Shown one piece after another: positions 51,768-61,077 of a DNA stretch of 64,000 nt. The notes under the pieces were generated by a model. That model was not told the DNA's origin and made no database searches. It saw only the letters and a list, made by a program, of their open reading frames with translations. This DNA comes from Actinomycetes bacterium (GTDB lineage Bacteria; Actinomycetota; Thermoleophilia; BMS3ABIN01), in the NCBI GenBank assembly GCA_021791195.1, contig JAJYXB010000018.1, forward strand, positions 1 to 64,000. Direction: 5' to 3'. The translations under genes were made by a program, and so were the position numbers. Position 1 is the stretch's first letter; every line of letters begins with the position of its first letter.

Positions 51768-53749
51768 GCCGCGCTGCCGGCAACACGCCCGGGGGTGAGC
51801 CGGGCTACGCCGCCGGAGCCGGGCAGGGTCAAGCCGCCGGGCCTGGGCCGGGTCAAGCAGCCGGGCCTGAGCCGGGTCAAACAGCCGGAGCCGGGCAGGA
51901 CCGCATCAGTTATTTCTCGCTGACGGCGGGCGGGACGCTGCTGGCGCTGAAGCTGCGCGACCGTTTCGGCGGCGAGGCGCATCTGCCCAGCTGTTACAGT
52001 CTCGGCTGCCGGCGCTGCCGTCCGTTTGACAGTATTGCCGAAGCGTTGCCACAAAGTTTTCAGGCCGGCGAGACCATCATTTGCGTGATGGCGGCCGGCA
52101 TCGTCACGCGGCTGCTGGCGCCGCATCTGAAGTCGAAGCATGACGACCCCGCTGTGCTTGTCCTTGATGAAGAGGGGAGGCATGTCATCCCCCTGCTGGG
52201 CGGCCATGCCGCCGGCGCCAATGCTATGGCGCGCGAGATCGCTGATTTCCTCGGGGCGGATGCCGCGATCACCACCGCCAGCGATGTCCAGGGGATGACC
52301 GCCCCGGACGAGTTGGCGCGGGCGCTGGGGGCGGCGATCGACGATCTGCTGGCGCTCAGGAAGGTGACGGCGCTGCTGGTGGACGGCGAACCGGTCTGCA
52401 TCCAGTCGGCGTGCAATCCGGAGGTTTCCGGATACAGCTGGCTGGCGCCGGATGCGGATGCGCGAGAATTTTCCGGCCGGCTGCTGATCTCTTACCGGCT
52501 TCCCGGGAAGGACACCGAGGTCGATCCCGGCGCCGCCGATCCCGGCGCCGCTGCGGCCGGAGCCGGACCGCGGCAGGTGACGGCCCGGCTGATCCCGCGG
52601 ATCGTCACCGCCGGCGTCGGCTGCCGGCGTGGAGCCGGCGCCGATTCGATCCTGGCCGCGATCGATGCGGCCTGCCTGGCGCACGGCATCGACCGCCGCG
52701 CCGTCGGCGCGCTGGCCTCGGTGGCGGCCAAGCGGGACGAAGCGGGGCTCAGCGAAGCCGCCGCCCGGCTGGGCGCGGAGCTTATCTTCTATAGCGCCGC
52801 CAGGCTGCGGGAACTGGACCGTCCGGGCAGCAGTTTTGTCGAAGCGGCGGTGGGCACTCCTGCCGTCTGCGAGCCGGCGGCGCTGCTGGGCGCGGGGCCG
52901 GAGGCCCGGCTGCTGGCCGCCAAAACCGCCGCGGACGGCGTCACCGTGGCGCTGGCGGCAGCGGCGCCGAAGCCGCCAGCGCTCCCCAAAACCGGCGCCG
53001 GCTCTGGCGGCGTGGCGGTAGTCGGCATCGGCGCCGGCACCGGACCGCTGCTCACCGCTGAGGCCCGCCGGGCGATCCGCGACGCCGACATCGTGCTCGG
53101 TTACCGTACCTACATCGAACAGGTGCGCCATCTCTTCCCGCACAAGGAATATATCCCGGGCTCGATGGGCGCCGAGATCGACCGCTGCCGGCAGGCGCGC
53201 GAGCTGGCCGAGGCAGGCCGGCGCGTGGCCCTGGTTTCCAGCGGCGATCCTGGCATCTATGGCATGGCGGGCCTGATGCTGGAGCTGGCCGGCGGCGTGC
53301 GGGTGAGCGTCGTTCCGGGAGTGACGGCCGCCCAGCTGGCGGCTGCGCGCCTGGGGGCGCCGTTGATGAACGACTTCGTCACCATCAGCCTCAGCGATCT
53401 GCTGACGCCCAGGGAAGAGGTGCTGCGCCGCGTCGAAGCGGCCGCCGCTTCCGACCTGGTCATCTGCATCTATAACCCCACCAGCAAAAAACGCCGCCCG
53501 CTGTTCGAGGCGGCATGCGCGGCGCTGCTCCGGCACCGGTCCGGCTCGACGCCGGCCGGCTGGGTCAGGGACGCCGGCGGGCCGGAGGAAACAGTCCGCA
53601 TGTGCGCCCTCGGCGAGCTGGCGGAGCAGGAGGTCGACATGCGCACGGTCATCATCATCGGCAACTCGCAGACGGTGCTGGCGGAGGGCAGGATGATCAC
53701 CCGGCGGGGGTATGAGAATAAAACGGCGGCGCCTGAGCGGCGGCGATGA
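51764..53749 (+). CDS. Fused cobalamin biosynthesis protein CbiG and C17-methyltransferase CbiH
   Basis: A 661-residue fusion. The CbiG part (about 45-405) opens the delta-lactone ring of cobalt-precorrin-5A and releases acetaldehyde (IICVMAAGIVTRLLAPHL, IPLLGGHAAGAN, VTAGVGCRRGA). The CbiH/CobJ part (about 410-655) methylates C17 with ring contraction (VVGIGAGTGPLLTAEARRAI, VSSGDPGIYGMAGL, VVPGVTAAQLAAARLGAP). Both act consecutively, so fusion makes sense. The N-terminus (about 10-43) is a low-complexity Gly/Gln/Pro segment made by a 24-base tandem repeat (51812-51901). Confidence 0.94.
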   Translation: MSRAAGNTPGGEPGYAAGAGQGQAAGPGPGQAAGPEPGQTAGAGQDRISYFSLTAGGTLLALKLRDRFGGEAHLPSCYSLGCRRCRPFDSIAEALPQSFQAGETIICVMAAGIVTRLLAPHLKSKHDDPAVLVLDEEGRHVIPLLGGHAAGANAMAREIADFLGADAAITTASDVQGMTAPDELARALGAAIDDLLALRKVTALLVDGEPVCIQSACNPEVSGYSWLAPDADAREFSGRLLISYRLPGKDTEVDPGAADPGAAAAGAGPRQVTARLIPRIVTAGVGCRRGAGADSILAAIDAACLAHGIDRRAVGALASVAAKRDEAGLSEAAARLGAELIFYSAARLRELDRPGSSFVEAAVGTPAVCEPAALLGAGPEARLLAAKTAADGVTVALAAAAPKPPALPKTGAGSGGVAVVGIGAGTGPLLTAEARRAIRDADIVLGYRTYIEQVRHLFPHKEYIPGSMGAEIDRCRQARELAEAGRRVALVSSGDPGIYGMAGLMLELAGGVRVSVVPGVTAAQLAAARLGAPLMNDFVTISLSDLLTPREEVLRRVEAAAASDLVICIYNPTSKKRRPLFEAACAALLRHRSGSTPAGWVRDAGGPEETVRMCALGELAEQEVDMRTVIIIGNSQTVLAEGRMITRRGYENKTAAPERRR

Positions 53750-53815
53750 TGACCGCAGCAGCCGGCATGGCATGAAGAAGACCTTATCGAGGCCGGCCGC
53801 AGCACCTGACATGGC

Positions 53816-54640
53816 ATGAATAAGACCATATATATCATCGGTGGCACCACGGAGGCGGGACGCGCCGCTGCGCGCCTTCAGGCCGATGGATACCGCGCGG
53901 TTATCAGCGTTGCCACGGCTTTGGGGGAACGGGCCGCGGCCGCCACGGCTTTAGGCGAACGGGCCGCGGCCGGCTTTGGGGCCGGCGCGGCTCCCGGCGG
54001 GCCGGAAGGCAACAGCGCCGGTGGCCTCCGGCTCGATCCCGGCCGCAAGACGGCCGCGGAGATGGCGGCCGCGGTGAAAAGGACCGGCGCTGCGGCGATC
54101 CTCGACTGCTCCCATCCTTATGCGGTCGCGGCCACTGCCGAAGCGCGGCAGGCCGCCGGGATCGCGGCTGTGCCTTATCTGCGCTACGCCCGCCCGCCGG
54201 TGGAAGCACCTGCTGCGGAATGCTTCAGGGATGCCGCATCGGCTGCCCGCCGGCTGGCAGAGACAGGCGGCCGGGCCCTGCTGACGATCGGCGTCCGCAA
54301 TCTTGAACCTTTTATCAGCGCCGGCGCCGGTTTTGCCGTGCGCATCCTCCCGGTTGTCGAGTCGCTGGAAGCGTGCCTTGAACTGGGGATCGCACCGCCG
54401 GACATCATCGCCGCCCAGCCGCCCTTTGATGTGGATTTTAACCGCGCCTGCCTGCGGCGCGCGGCTGCCCGTTTCCTGGTGACCAAGGATAGCGGCGCCG
54501 AGGGCGGGCTGCCGGAGAAGCTGGCGGCGGCCGCTGCCGAGGGCGTGCGGGTGCTGATGCTGAAACGGCCGCCCGAGCCGGATGGCGCTTATTACGATCT
54601 GGAGAGTGTCATGAACCGGCTGGCGGCGGTCTCGGGATGA
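53816..54640 (+). CDS. cbiJ: Cobalt-precorrin-6A reductase
   Basis: NADH-dependent reduction of the macrocycle, CbiJ/CobK family. The 274 residues have the Rossmann-like YIIGGTTEAGRAAARLQ, ILDCSHPYAVAATAEA and VTKDSGAEGGLPEKL. A perfectly in-frame 30-base duplication (53912-53941 and 53942-53971, two mismatches) repeats the ten residues ATALGERAAA near residue 33. There is a 66-base gap from cbiGH, and the end overlaps cobS by four bases. Confidence 0.92.
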   Translation: MNKTIYIIGGTTEAGRAAARLQADGYRAVISVATALGERAAAATALGERAAAGFGAGAAPGGPEGNSAGGLRLDPGRKTAAEMAAAVKRTGAAAILDCSHPYAVAATAEARQAAGIAAVPYLRYARPPVEAPAAECFRDAASAARRLAETGGRALLTIGVRNLEPFISAGAGFAVRILPVVESLEACLELGIAPPDIIAAQPPFDVDFNRACLRRAAARFLVTKDSGAEGGLPEKLAAAAAEGVRVLMLKRPPEPDGAYYDLESVMNRLAAVSG

Positions 54641-55455
54641 CGCCGGCGGTGCGCGCGCAGGAAGAAGATGTCAGCGCCAGCCGCGGCCTGAACCCGCTGC
54701 TGCGCCTGCGGCTGGCGTTCGGATTTTTCTCGGTGCTGCCCCTGGGCAAGACGGCGCCGTTGCAGGAAGTAGCCGCGGCCGCGACGATGCTGCCGCTGGT
54801 GGGCGTCGTGCTGGGCGGACTGGAGGGAGCTGCCGGCTGGGGGGCGCTAAAGCTGTTCGGGCCGCTGGTCGCGGCGGCCGTTGTGCTGGCGCTGGCGCTG
54901 CTGCTGAGCGGGATGCACCACGCCGACGGCCTGGCGGATGTGGGCGACGCGATCATGGTCCACGGGGACGCCAGCCGCCGCATCGCCGTGCTGAAGGACC
55001 GGACGCTGGGGGTCGGCGCCTCCGGGGCCCTGATCATCACATATCTGCTGTCCTGGTCAGCCCTGGGTCAGCTGGCCTCGCTGCGGGGAGGATTGATGCT
55101 TGTCTTTTTTATGATGGCGTCTGAGGTTTGCGCCCGGCTGGGGCTGATCTTCACCGCGGCGGCGAATCAGCCGTCGCATCCAGGGAGCGGCAGCGAGTTC
55201 GTCAAGGCTCTGAAAGGAGGGAAGGCGGCGGCGGCGATTGCCGCGGCCGTCCTTCTGCTGGCGCTGCTGGTCTGGCCGATCGGTGCCGCCGTTGCGGCGG
55301 CAGCGGTAGCGGCAGCCTTCCTGACCGCCCTGCTGTTAACGGTTATTTCCCGCAAGCTTTTCGGCGGCGTGGGCGGAGACGTGCTGGGGGCGTCGGTCGA
55401 GCTTTCCCGCATGGCCGCCCTCCTGGCCATGCTGGCAGCCGTCCGGCCGGGCTAG
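54637..55455 (+). CDS. cobS: Adenosylcobinamide-GDP ribazoletransferase
   Basis: Membrane enzyme (cobalamin-5'-phosphate synthase) joining AdoCbi-GDP to alpha-ribazole (phosphate). The 272 residues have FGFFSVLPLGK near the start, the metal-binding LSGMHHADGLADVGDAIM and several alanine-rich membrane segments. It ends the supercluster. The stop codon is separated by one base from the stop of the oppositely directed gene, with no room for a terminator. Confidence 0.94.
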   Translation: MTPAVRAQEEDVSASRGLNPLLRLRLAFGFFSVLPLGKTAPLQEVAAAATMLPLVGVVLGGLEGAAGWGALKLFGPLVAAAVVLALALLLSGMHHADGLADVGDAIMVHGDASRRIAVLKDRTLGVGASGALIITYLLSWSALGQLASLRGGLMLVFFMMASEVCARLGLIFTAAANQPSHPGSGSEFVKALKGGKAAAAIAAAVLLLALLVWPIGAAVAAAAVAAAFLTALLLTVISRKLFGGVGGDVLGASVELSRMAALLAMLAAVRPG

Positions 55456-55456
55456 G

Positions 55457-57748
55457 TCAGCTGCCGGAAAGCAGTCCTCCGCCTTCTTCCCCGTCTCTCT
55501 GACCGCCGTCATTCATCGTCGCGGCGCCGATAACGCCGCCGGCGGTTTCCCGGTGGACGTGGATCGCCACAGCCATCTGGTTGGCGATGCTGTTGACCGT
55601 GTCGACCAGCGAAGCGGAAAACGGGTTCTTGTCGGGGAACAGCATCGCCATCGCCCCGACCACGTCATCTCCGTATATCAGCGGCACGGTGCACATGCGA
55701 TTTTTATCAAAACCCAGCCCGTGAAGGATGTAAGCGTCCCCCTTCGAGATGGCGGCGGGGTCGAGATCTTTTTGCGTCAGCAGCCGGCGCTCCAGAGCGG
55801 CGCGCACCAGCATGGTGTCTTCGTCCAGACGGCGGATACGGAGATGCTCGGTCACTTCAGCCGACGCCGAACCGATAAAAGCCAGGTTGACAAGCGCCCG
55901 TAATTTGCTATCGAGATAGGAGATGCTCGCTACCTGGCAGCCCAGCTGGTCATAAATGGATTGCAGGGCCTGCTGGGCGATCTGTTTCAGATCGAAATCG
56001 CCGGCGCAGGCGGCGGCGACATCGCGCAGCAGCGCAGCTTTGGCAAGTTCGCGTTTTGTGTTGTTGTGCAGCAGCGAATTCTGCACCGCCAGGGAAGCGC
56101 GGTCCGCGATCACCTGGATCAGCTCCCAGTCCCGGACCGAAAAGGCGGCGGGCCGCATGTTGCCGATGGCCAGTACCCCCGCGGCGTCGCCGTTCACTCT
56201 CAAAGGCACCATCAGCGCGGAACGCATCCCTGAGCCGCTGAACAGCGGGCAGACGCTGTCCTGCGCAAGCAGGTCATCGATCTTCATGGGCGCGTTTGCC
56301 CTGAAGGCCCTGCCGGCCAGTCCGACATCGGCTTTGATGCGGCTGCCGGGCAGGGGGCAGGACCCTTCGCCGGTCATGGCGCGGATCTCCAGGAACCCGC
56401 GGCTTTCGTCCGCCAGCAGGATAACCGCGGTGTCCATCTTCATGACATGCTGGGTCCGGTTGACGAGTTCTGAAAGCACCTCTTCGATATCAAGCGAAAC
56501 CAGCCCTGCCTCTGAAACCGCTTCGATCGCCTCCAGCGACACGCGCGCCGCCTGCTCCTTCTCATAGATGGAGGCGTTTTCGATCGCCAGGGCGCCGTGC
56601 GACCCGATGACTGAGGCGAATTCGATCTGATCGCGGGTAAACGGCCTGGAGCCTGCCGTCTGGTTAAGCCAGACAGCGCCCACGGGGCGACTGCCGGCAA
56701 CCAGCGGCACCACCATGCATGACTTCCCTGCCGGCGGCAGGATACCTCTCGGCGACGAGCCGGCGCCGGCCTCCATGATCCGCACCTGCCGGCTTTCAAT
56801 CGCGTCGACTCCGGCGTCGAGATCGTCGTAGGGGGCCCGCAGCCGCAGCGGCTCGCCATCGGGGAGACCGCTGTCGCCGAACATGGCGCGCCTCTCCCAC
56901 TGTTCGTCTTCCAGCAGGAAGAGCGCGCCGACATCCGTGCCGGTGATGTAGATCAACCCGTCGAGCACCAGCCGCACGGTTTCGTTGACGTCCAGGCTCG
57001 ACATGATCGTGGTGCTGATGCGCAGGGAGGTCTCCCGGATACGGTTGCGCACCACCTGATCCGTGATCTCGAAAGCAAACAGCGTGATCGAAAGCGGATT
57101 GGCATGACTATCAGACAGATCGGGAATAATGTCAAAGTTCCAGAATGTGTTGCCGCTGTTCGCGGCTGGCAGGGAAAACTCCACCCCCTCTATCTGGCGT
57201 CTGTCGGCAGCGGCCCTGTCCATCAGTGTCCCCATGCGGGCGGCCGCTTCTGCCGGAAACGCGCGTGCCAGCGAGTTGAAGCCGCGGCCGCCGGACTCCG
57301 CTGACATCTGCTCAAAGGCCTGGTTATGGGCGATCAACCGGTAGCCGGGGAAGCTGAAACGGGCGTATGCCAGGGGAGAGCTCTCCAGCGCTTCCCGCGG
57401 CGAGCTCATGAGCCGGAGGAAGCGGCGCACGTAGATCGACAGGAAGCCCGTCAGCAGGCCGAACAGCGCGATGAATGAAGCACTCCAGAGGTTGACGGCG
57501 GTGAATTCGCCCGAGACATCGTCGCTGGCCAGGCAGAACATCGTGGAGAGCAGTCCGGCCGTCACGGTCTCCACCGGTCCCAGAAATATCGCCGCCATGA
57601 CGATCGGCACCGTGAATGCCAGGTCGACGAAGGGAAAAATCCTCACGACGCTGTAATCGAGCCAGAAAACGGCAAGCATCAGCACGAAGACAAGCACCCA
57701 CAGCAGGTCGCGCCTGCCGGAGAAGCTGACCTTTCTGTGCTCAGGCAT
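55457..57748 (-). CDS. Membrane PAS-triple-GAF protein without output domain (copy 2)
   Basis: A 763-residue protein. About four membrane segments in the first 110 residues are followed by a PAS-like region (from ESSPLAYARFSFPGYRLIAHNQAF, about 140-240) and three GAF domains (about 255-405, 415-570 and 590-740). After the last GAF only a 30-residue Gly/Glu tail remains: no kinase, GGDEF, EAL, phosphatase or DNA-binding domain. Its ATG overlaps the stop of the paralogous upstream gene by eight bases, implying coupled translation. It could be a sensor that works through a partner. Confidence 0.8.
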   Translation of the reverse strand: MPEHRKVSFSGRRDLLWVLVFVLMLAVFWLDYSVVRIFPFVDLAFTVPIVMAAIFLGPVETVTAGLLSTMFCLASDDVSGEFTAVNLWSASFIALFGLLTGFLSIYVRRFLRLMSSPREALESSPLAYARFSFPGYRLIAHNQAFEQMSAESGGRGFNSLARAFPAEAAARMGTLMDRAAADRRQIEGVEFSLPAANSGNTFWNFDIIPDLSDSHANPLSITLFAFEITDQVVRNRIRETSLRISTTIMSSLDVNETVRLVLDGLIYITGTDVGALFLLEDEQWERRAMFGDSGLPDGEPLRLRAPYDDLDAGVDAIESRQVRIMEAGAGSSPRGILPPAGKSCMVVPLVAGSRPVGAVWLNQTAGSRPFTRDQIEFASVIGSHGALAIENASIYEKEQAARVSLEAIEAVSEAGLVSLDIEEVLSELVNRTQHVMKMDTAVILLADESRGFLEIRAMTGEGSCPLPGSRIKADVGLAGRAFRANAPMKIDDLLAQDSVCPLFSGSGMRSALMVPLRVNGDAAGVLAIGNMRPAAFSVRDWELIQVIADRASLAVQNSLLHNNTKRELAKAALLRDVAAACAGDFDLKQIAQQALQSIYDQLGCQVASISYLDSKLRALVNLAFIGSASAEVTEHLRIRRLDEDTMLVRAALERRLLTQKDLDPAAISKGDAYILHGLGFDKNRMCTVPLIYGDDVVGAMAMLFPDKNPFSASLVDTVNSIANQMAVAIHVHRETAGGVIGAATMNDGGQRDGEEGGGLLSGS

Positions 57749-60011
57749 CGAATTGCTCCGTCAGCTGCGTCTTATTTTTCGCGCTGTAGCCGGAATTGTG
57801 GAACGCGACCGCGAGCTGGTTGGCGATACTTTTGAGCACATCCAGCTCGGAGGTGGTGAAGATCCCCCTGGAGGAGAAGGCCAGCGCCATGCCGCCCACC
57901 GCCTTGCCCTTATAAATAAATGGCACCGCGGCCCTCCGGTTGTCCTCCGCTCCCAGGGAGTGGAGGATGAAAGCCTCGGTCTGCGATGCTTCACTGCTGG
58001 GGTGCGTCTGATCCGTAACGACGGCGTGTGTGCGCATGGCTCTGGTCAGGAACGTATCCTGATCCATCCTGATGGTGGCGATCGCATCCATGACCTCGCG
58101 CGAATGCCCCAGAAACGCCACGTTGACCAGAGCATCTTTTTCGCGGTCGAAATGAAAAATGCTGGCCAGGTCGCAGCCAAGCTGCCGGTAGATGGCTTCC
58201 AGCGCCGTTTCGGCTATGCTCCTGATGTCATCGCCGGCGGCGCAGGCGGCGGCGACATCGTGGAGCAGCGCCACCCGCGTCAGCTCCTGGCTGGTTTCGT
58301 TGTGCAGCAGCGAATTCTGCACCGCCAGGGAAGCGCGGTCAGCCAGCACCTGGATCAGTCCCCATTCATGGGCGGCAAACGCGCCTTCGTGGCCGCTGCC
58401 CAGCTGCAGGACGCCGGCCACCTTGCCGCCGATCCTGATCGGCACCGCCAGCACGGAGCGGATGCCGTGCTTCTCCGAGAACGGGCAGGAACCGCCCCTG
58501 TAGGAGCCGTCGGGACAAATTTCGTCCTCGTGACCGGTGATGTCGTCGATTTTCAGAGTGACACCCTCACCAAAGGCGCGGCCGGCGAGCCCTTCGCCGA
58601 TCCTGAGGCGCAGGTCGGAACTGGCTTCGCCGAATCTCCCGGCGGTCGCCTGCGCCTGGAGAAACTCCCCGGAAGAGTCCACCAGGAGGATCATCGCCGC
58701 GTCCATCTGCGTCACGTCCTGCGTGCGCGTCACCAGCTCGTTGAGCACTTCATTCAGGTCGAGGGAGGTCAGACCTGCTTCCGAAACCGCTTCGATCGCT
58801 TCCAGCGACTTGCGCATCATGTGTTCGCTCTCGTAGGCGGAGGCGTTGTCGATCGCCAGCGCCGCCTGGGCGCCGATGATGGCGGCGAATTCGATTTGTT
58901 CGTCGGTGAAGCTCTTGACGCGGTTGGTCTCCAGCAGCCAGACGACGCCGATCCTGCGGTTGCCGGTGACCAGTGGCACGGCCAGGCCGGACTGGAAATC
59001 AAGCGGCGGAATCTTTTCCCTGATCCCCTGGCTGGCCCGGTCATCGGTCCTGGCGTCCTCGATGGCGATGGCCTGCTTGGTTTCCAGCGCCTCGACGGCT
59101 ATGGGCAGCGCGTCGTAACGCAACCGCAACCGCCGGATTTCTTCATCCCCGCTTTCTCCCCAGCCGGCGGCGCCGACCCAGTGGCCGTCCTCGATCAGGA
59201 AGAGCGCGCCGGCGTTAGCGCCGACGATATAGGCGAGGCTGTCGATCACGACGCGCAGCGTCTCCTCGAGGTTCAGGCTCGACATCACGGCGCTGCTGAT
59301 GCGCAGCGCCGCGTCCCGCGTGCGCCCGCGGTGTACCGCGCCGGTGACATCCAGCGCGAACATGCTGATGGAGCGCGGCGTGGAGCGCCCGGGCATCGTG
59401 GAGGGTATGAGGCTGATGTTCCAGTAGGAATTCCGGCCGTCCTCGCTCCTGATCACCTGTTCGCTGGCCATCTGCCGCGTTCTGGTGGAGATGGCGCGGT
59501 CCATCAGGAATGAGAGTTCTTCGGCGGTTTCGGCCGGCAGGCACTGGGCGAGCGTCTCGCAGCCCTCGCTCCGCATTAACTGCCGGAAGGCATGGTTATG
59601 GCCGCGCAGCGGATATCCGGGAAAGCCGAACTCCGCGTAGGCCAGCGGCGACGAGGCCAGCGACTCGCGGGCGGCGCCGATGTGCTTGAGAAAGCGGCGG
59701 ATCTGCATCGAAGTCAGCGCCGCCAAGGCGCCGAAACCGCCTACGCCCACGGCGGTCCAGAGGTCGCCAGAGTCCCTGGCCAGCGTGTGCGCTTCCGTGA
59801 TCAGCTCCAGCATCATGGACACCAGGCCGGCGGCCAGGGTTTCGATGGGGCCGAGGAAGAAAGCCGCGACCAGGATCGGGATCAGATAGGCGCTGTCCGC
59901 GGCCAGCAGGCCATCCAGCAGATGACCGACGATGAAAGCGCCGAGAGTCAGCCCGCCCACCAACAGCAGCAAGAGCGCGTGCTTGACCGGATTTTTTTTC
60001 GGTGAGGACAT
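57741..60011 (-). CDS. Membrane PAS-triple-GAF protein without output domain (copy 1)
   Basis: A 756-residue paralogue of the downstream gene with the same architecture: N-terminal membrane region (about 12-110), PAS-like region (SSPLAYAEFGFPGYPLRGHNHAF), GAF1, GAF2 with an ICPDGSYRGGSCPF cysteine pair, and GAF3, then a stop soon after. Shared segments such as SLEAIEAVSEAGL and DRASLAVQNSLLHN show tandem duplication. No output domain. The gap of 125 bases upstream to the J-domain gene probably holds the promoter; I could not define it. Confidence 0.8.
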   Translation of the reverse strand: MSSPKKNPVKHALLLLLVGGLTLGAFIVGHLLDGLLAADSAYLIPILVAAFFLGPIETLAAGLVSMMLELITEAHTLARDSGDLWTAVGVGGFGALAALTSMQIRRFLKHIGAARESLASSPLAYAEFGFPGYPLRGHNHAFRQLMRSEGCETLAQCLPAETAEELSFLMDRAISTRTRQMASEQVIRSEDGRNSYWNISLIPSTMPGRSTPRSISMFALDVTGAVHRGRTRDAALRISSAVMSSLNLEETLRVVIDSLAYIVGANAGALFLIEDGHWVGAAGWGESGDEEIRRLRLRYDALPIAVEALETKQAIAIEDARTDDRASQGIREKIPPLDFQSGLAVPLVTGNRRIGVVWLLETNRVKSFTDEQIEFAAIIGAQAALAIDNASAYESEHMMRKSLEAIEAVSEAGLTSLDLNEVLNELVTRTQDVTQMDAAMILLVDSSGEFLQAQATAGRFGEASSDLRLRIGEGLAGRAFGEGVTLKIDDITGHEDEICPDGSYRGGSCPFSEKHGIRSVLAVPIRIGGKVAGVLQLGSGHEGAFAAHEWGLIQVLADRASLAVQNSLLHNETSQELTRVALLHDVAAACAAGDDIRSIAETALEAIYRQLGCDLASIFHFDREKDALVNVAFLGHSREVMDAIATIRMDQDTFLTRAMRTHAVVTDQTHPSSEASQTEAFILHSLGAEDNRRAAVPFIYKGKAVGGMALAFSSRGIFTTSELDVLKSIANQLAVAFHNSGYSAKNKTQLTEQFDA

Positions 60012-60136
60012 GGCCGCTTTTCAAGAGAGAAGCGAAAAGGAAAGCTGCCAGTGATCTGGGAGCCCCCCCACCTGAACTGCCACAGATTATAAGCCATTGC
60101 CCGCGAAAGGCAAGAAGCTGCGTCCGGAAAAGAAGG

Positions 60137-60412
60137 CTAGCGCCAGCGGCGCGACAGTCCCGCCAGTCCCTCGCGCCAGAACAGCCGCCAGAACTCCAGC
60201 CGCCGCCAGCGGTCGTATTCGGCGCGGCGGCGCGGATCCATCAATATGTCGCGTGCCTCGTTGAGCTCCTGCATTTTTTTGGTAGCCCACTGACGCCGCT
60301 CCACGGGGAAGCCGTCGGGATGATATTTGCGCGCCAGTGTCTTGTAGGCCCGCTCGATCACCTCCACAGAGGCGTCCTGGTGGACCTCCAGAATCTTAAA
60401 GTAATCTTTCAT
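60137..60412 (-). CDS. Minimal J-domain protein
   Basis: A 91-residue protein consisting of one J domain (KDYFKILEVHQDASVEVIER, YKTLARKYHPDGF with intact HPD, NEARDILMDPRRRAEYDR) plus a short basic tail. It would stimulate an Hsp70 ATPase; there is no substrate-binding region as in full DnaJ. ATG 60412 is chosen because the J domain starts there; the longer frame from 60535 adds 41 unrelated residues. It is co-directional with the two GAF genes. Confidence 0.85.
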   Translation of the reverse strand: MKDYFKILEVHQDASVEVIERAYKTLARKYHPDGFPVERRQWATKKMQELNEARDILMDPRRRAEYDRWRRLEFWRLFWREGLAGLSRRWR

Positions 60413-60565
60413 GCGTCCATCCGGTCGGGAACAGCTGGCAAGATAGTACATTTTCGAATTTCGAATGTCGAACGGGGAGGTACGGGCGGGCCTGGCAGCA
60501 AAGATGACGGCTGAGCGACCGTGCGGCCGCGTCAACCGCCATCGATGTGAAGCGCTTTCGGATCC

Positions 60566-61033
60566 CTAGGCGGGGACCGTCTCACGCGCTCCTGAGTATT
60601 GCCATTCCTTGGAAGACCCACTCTGGACAGCGTTCTCGCTGGCCAGATCTGCAAATGTGGTGGACTCCAGGCGCTCGACGAGCGATTCCTGGATACGGGT
60701 CCAGACCGGATAGACCGGGCAAAGATCGTCGCGGCTGCACTCGCCGTGGTCGCGGAGGCAGCGGTTCAGCACGATCGGCTCCTCGATCGCCTCGATCACC
60801 TCGCGAAGGTTGATCTTGTCGGGCTTGCGCGCCAGCAGCACGCCGCCCTGATTGCCGCGCAGCGTTCTGACCAGCCCCGCGCGCGCTAGGGTGCGCATGA
60901 TCGTGGGCAGGTACTTCTCCGGGATGTCCTGACTGGCGGCTATCTCCCTGGTCTGGACGACGTTCCCCGGCTCCTGCCCGGAAAGGTGCAGTAGCGCCCT
61001 GATTGCATAATCTGCCTGTCGTGTGAGTTGCAT
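60566..61033 (-). CDS. Rrf2 family regulator (copy 2)
   Basis: A 155-residue winged-helix regulator, close paralogue of the gene at 28356 (both have VRTLRGNQGG or IRTLRGNQGG and LREVIEAIE-type segments). The cluster-binding loop is C-x6-C-x5-C (NRCLRDHGECSRDDLC), so it probably holds an Fe-S cluster. A near-perfect CAAGGAGGTG ribosome site precedes ATG 61033. Two palindromic G4-A4-C4 boxes lie in its leader. Confidence 0.92.
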   Translation of the reverse strand: MQLTRQADYAIRALLHLSGQEPGNVVQTREIAASQDIPEKYLPTIMRTLARAGLVRTLRGNQGGVLLARKPDKINLREVIEAIEEPIVLNRCLRDHGECSRDDLCPVYPVWTRIQESLVERLESTTFADLASENAVQSGSSKEWQYSGARETVPA

Positions 61034-61077
61034 GTGTCACCTCCTTGTACTCGACGACTAATTTCCGAAAAGCTACC

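Noticed and set aside
51572-53812. 746-codon open frame antisense to cbiGH
   Set aside because: Its sequence is low-complexity Arg/Gly/Ala typical of the complement of high-GC coding DNA, while the plus-strand frame has clear CbiG and CbiH motifs. The same applies to the long minus-strand frames at 811-2043 and 42054-43730 and to the plus-strand frame at 57753-59513.
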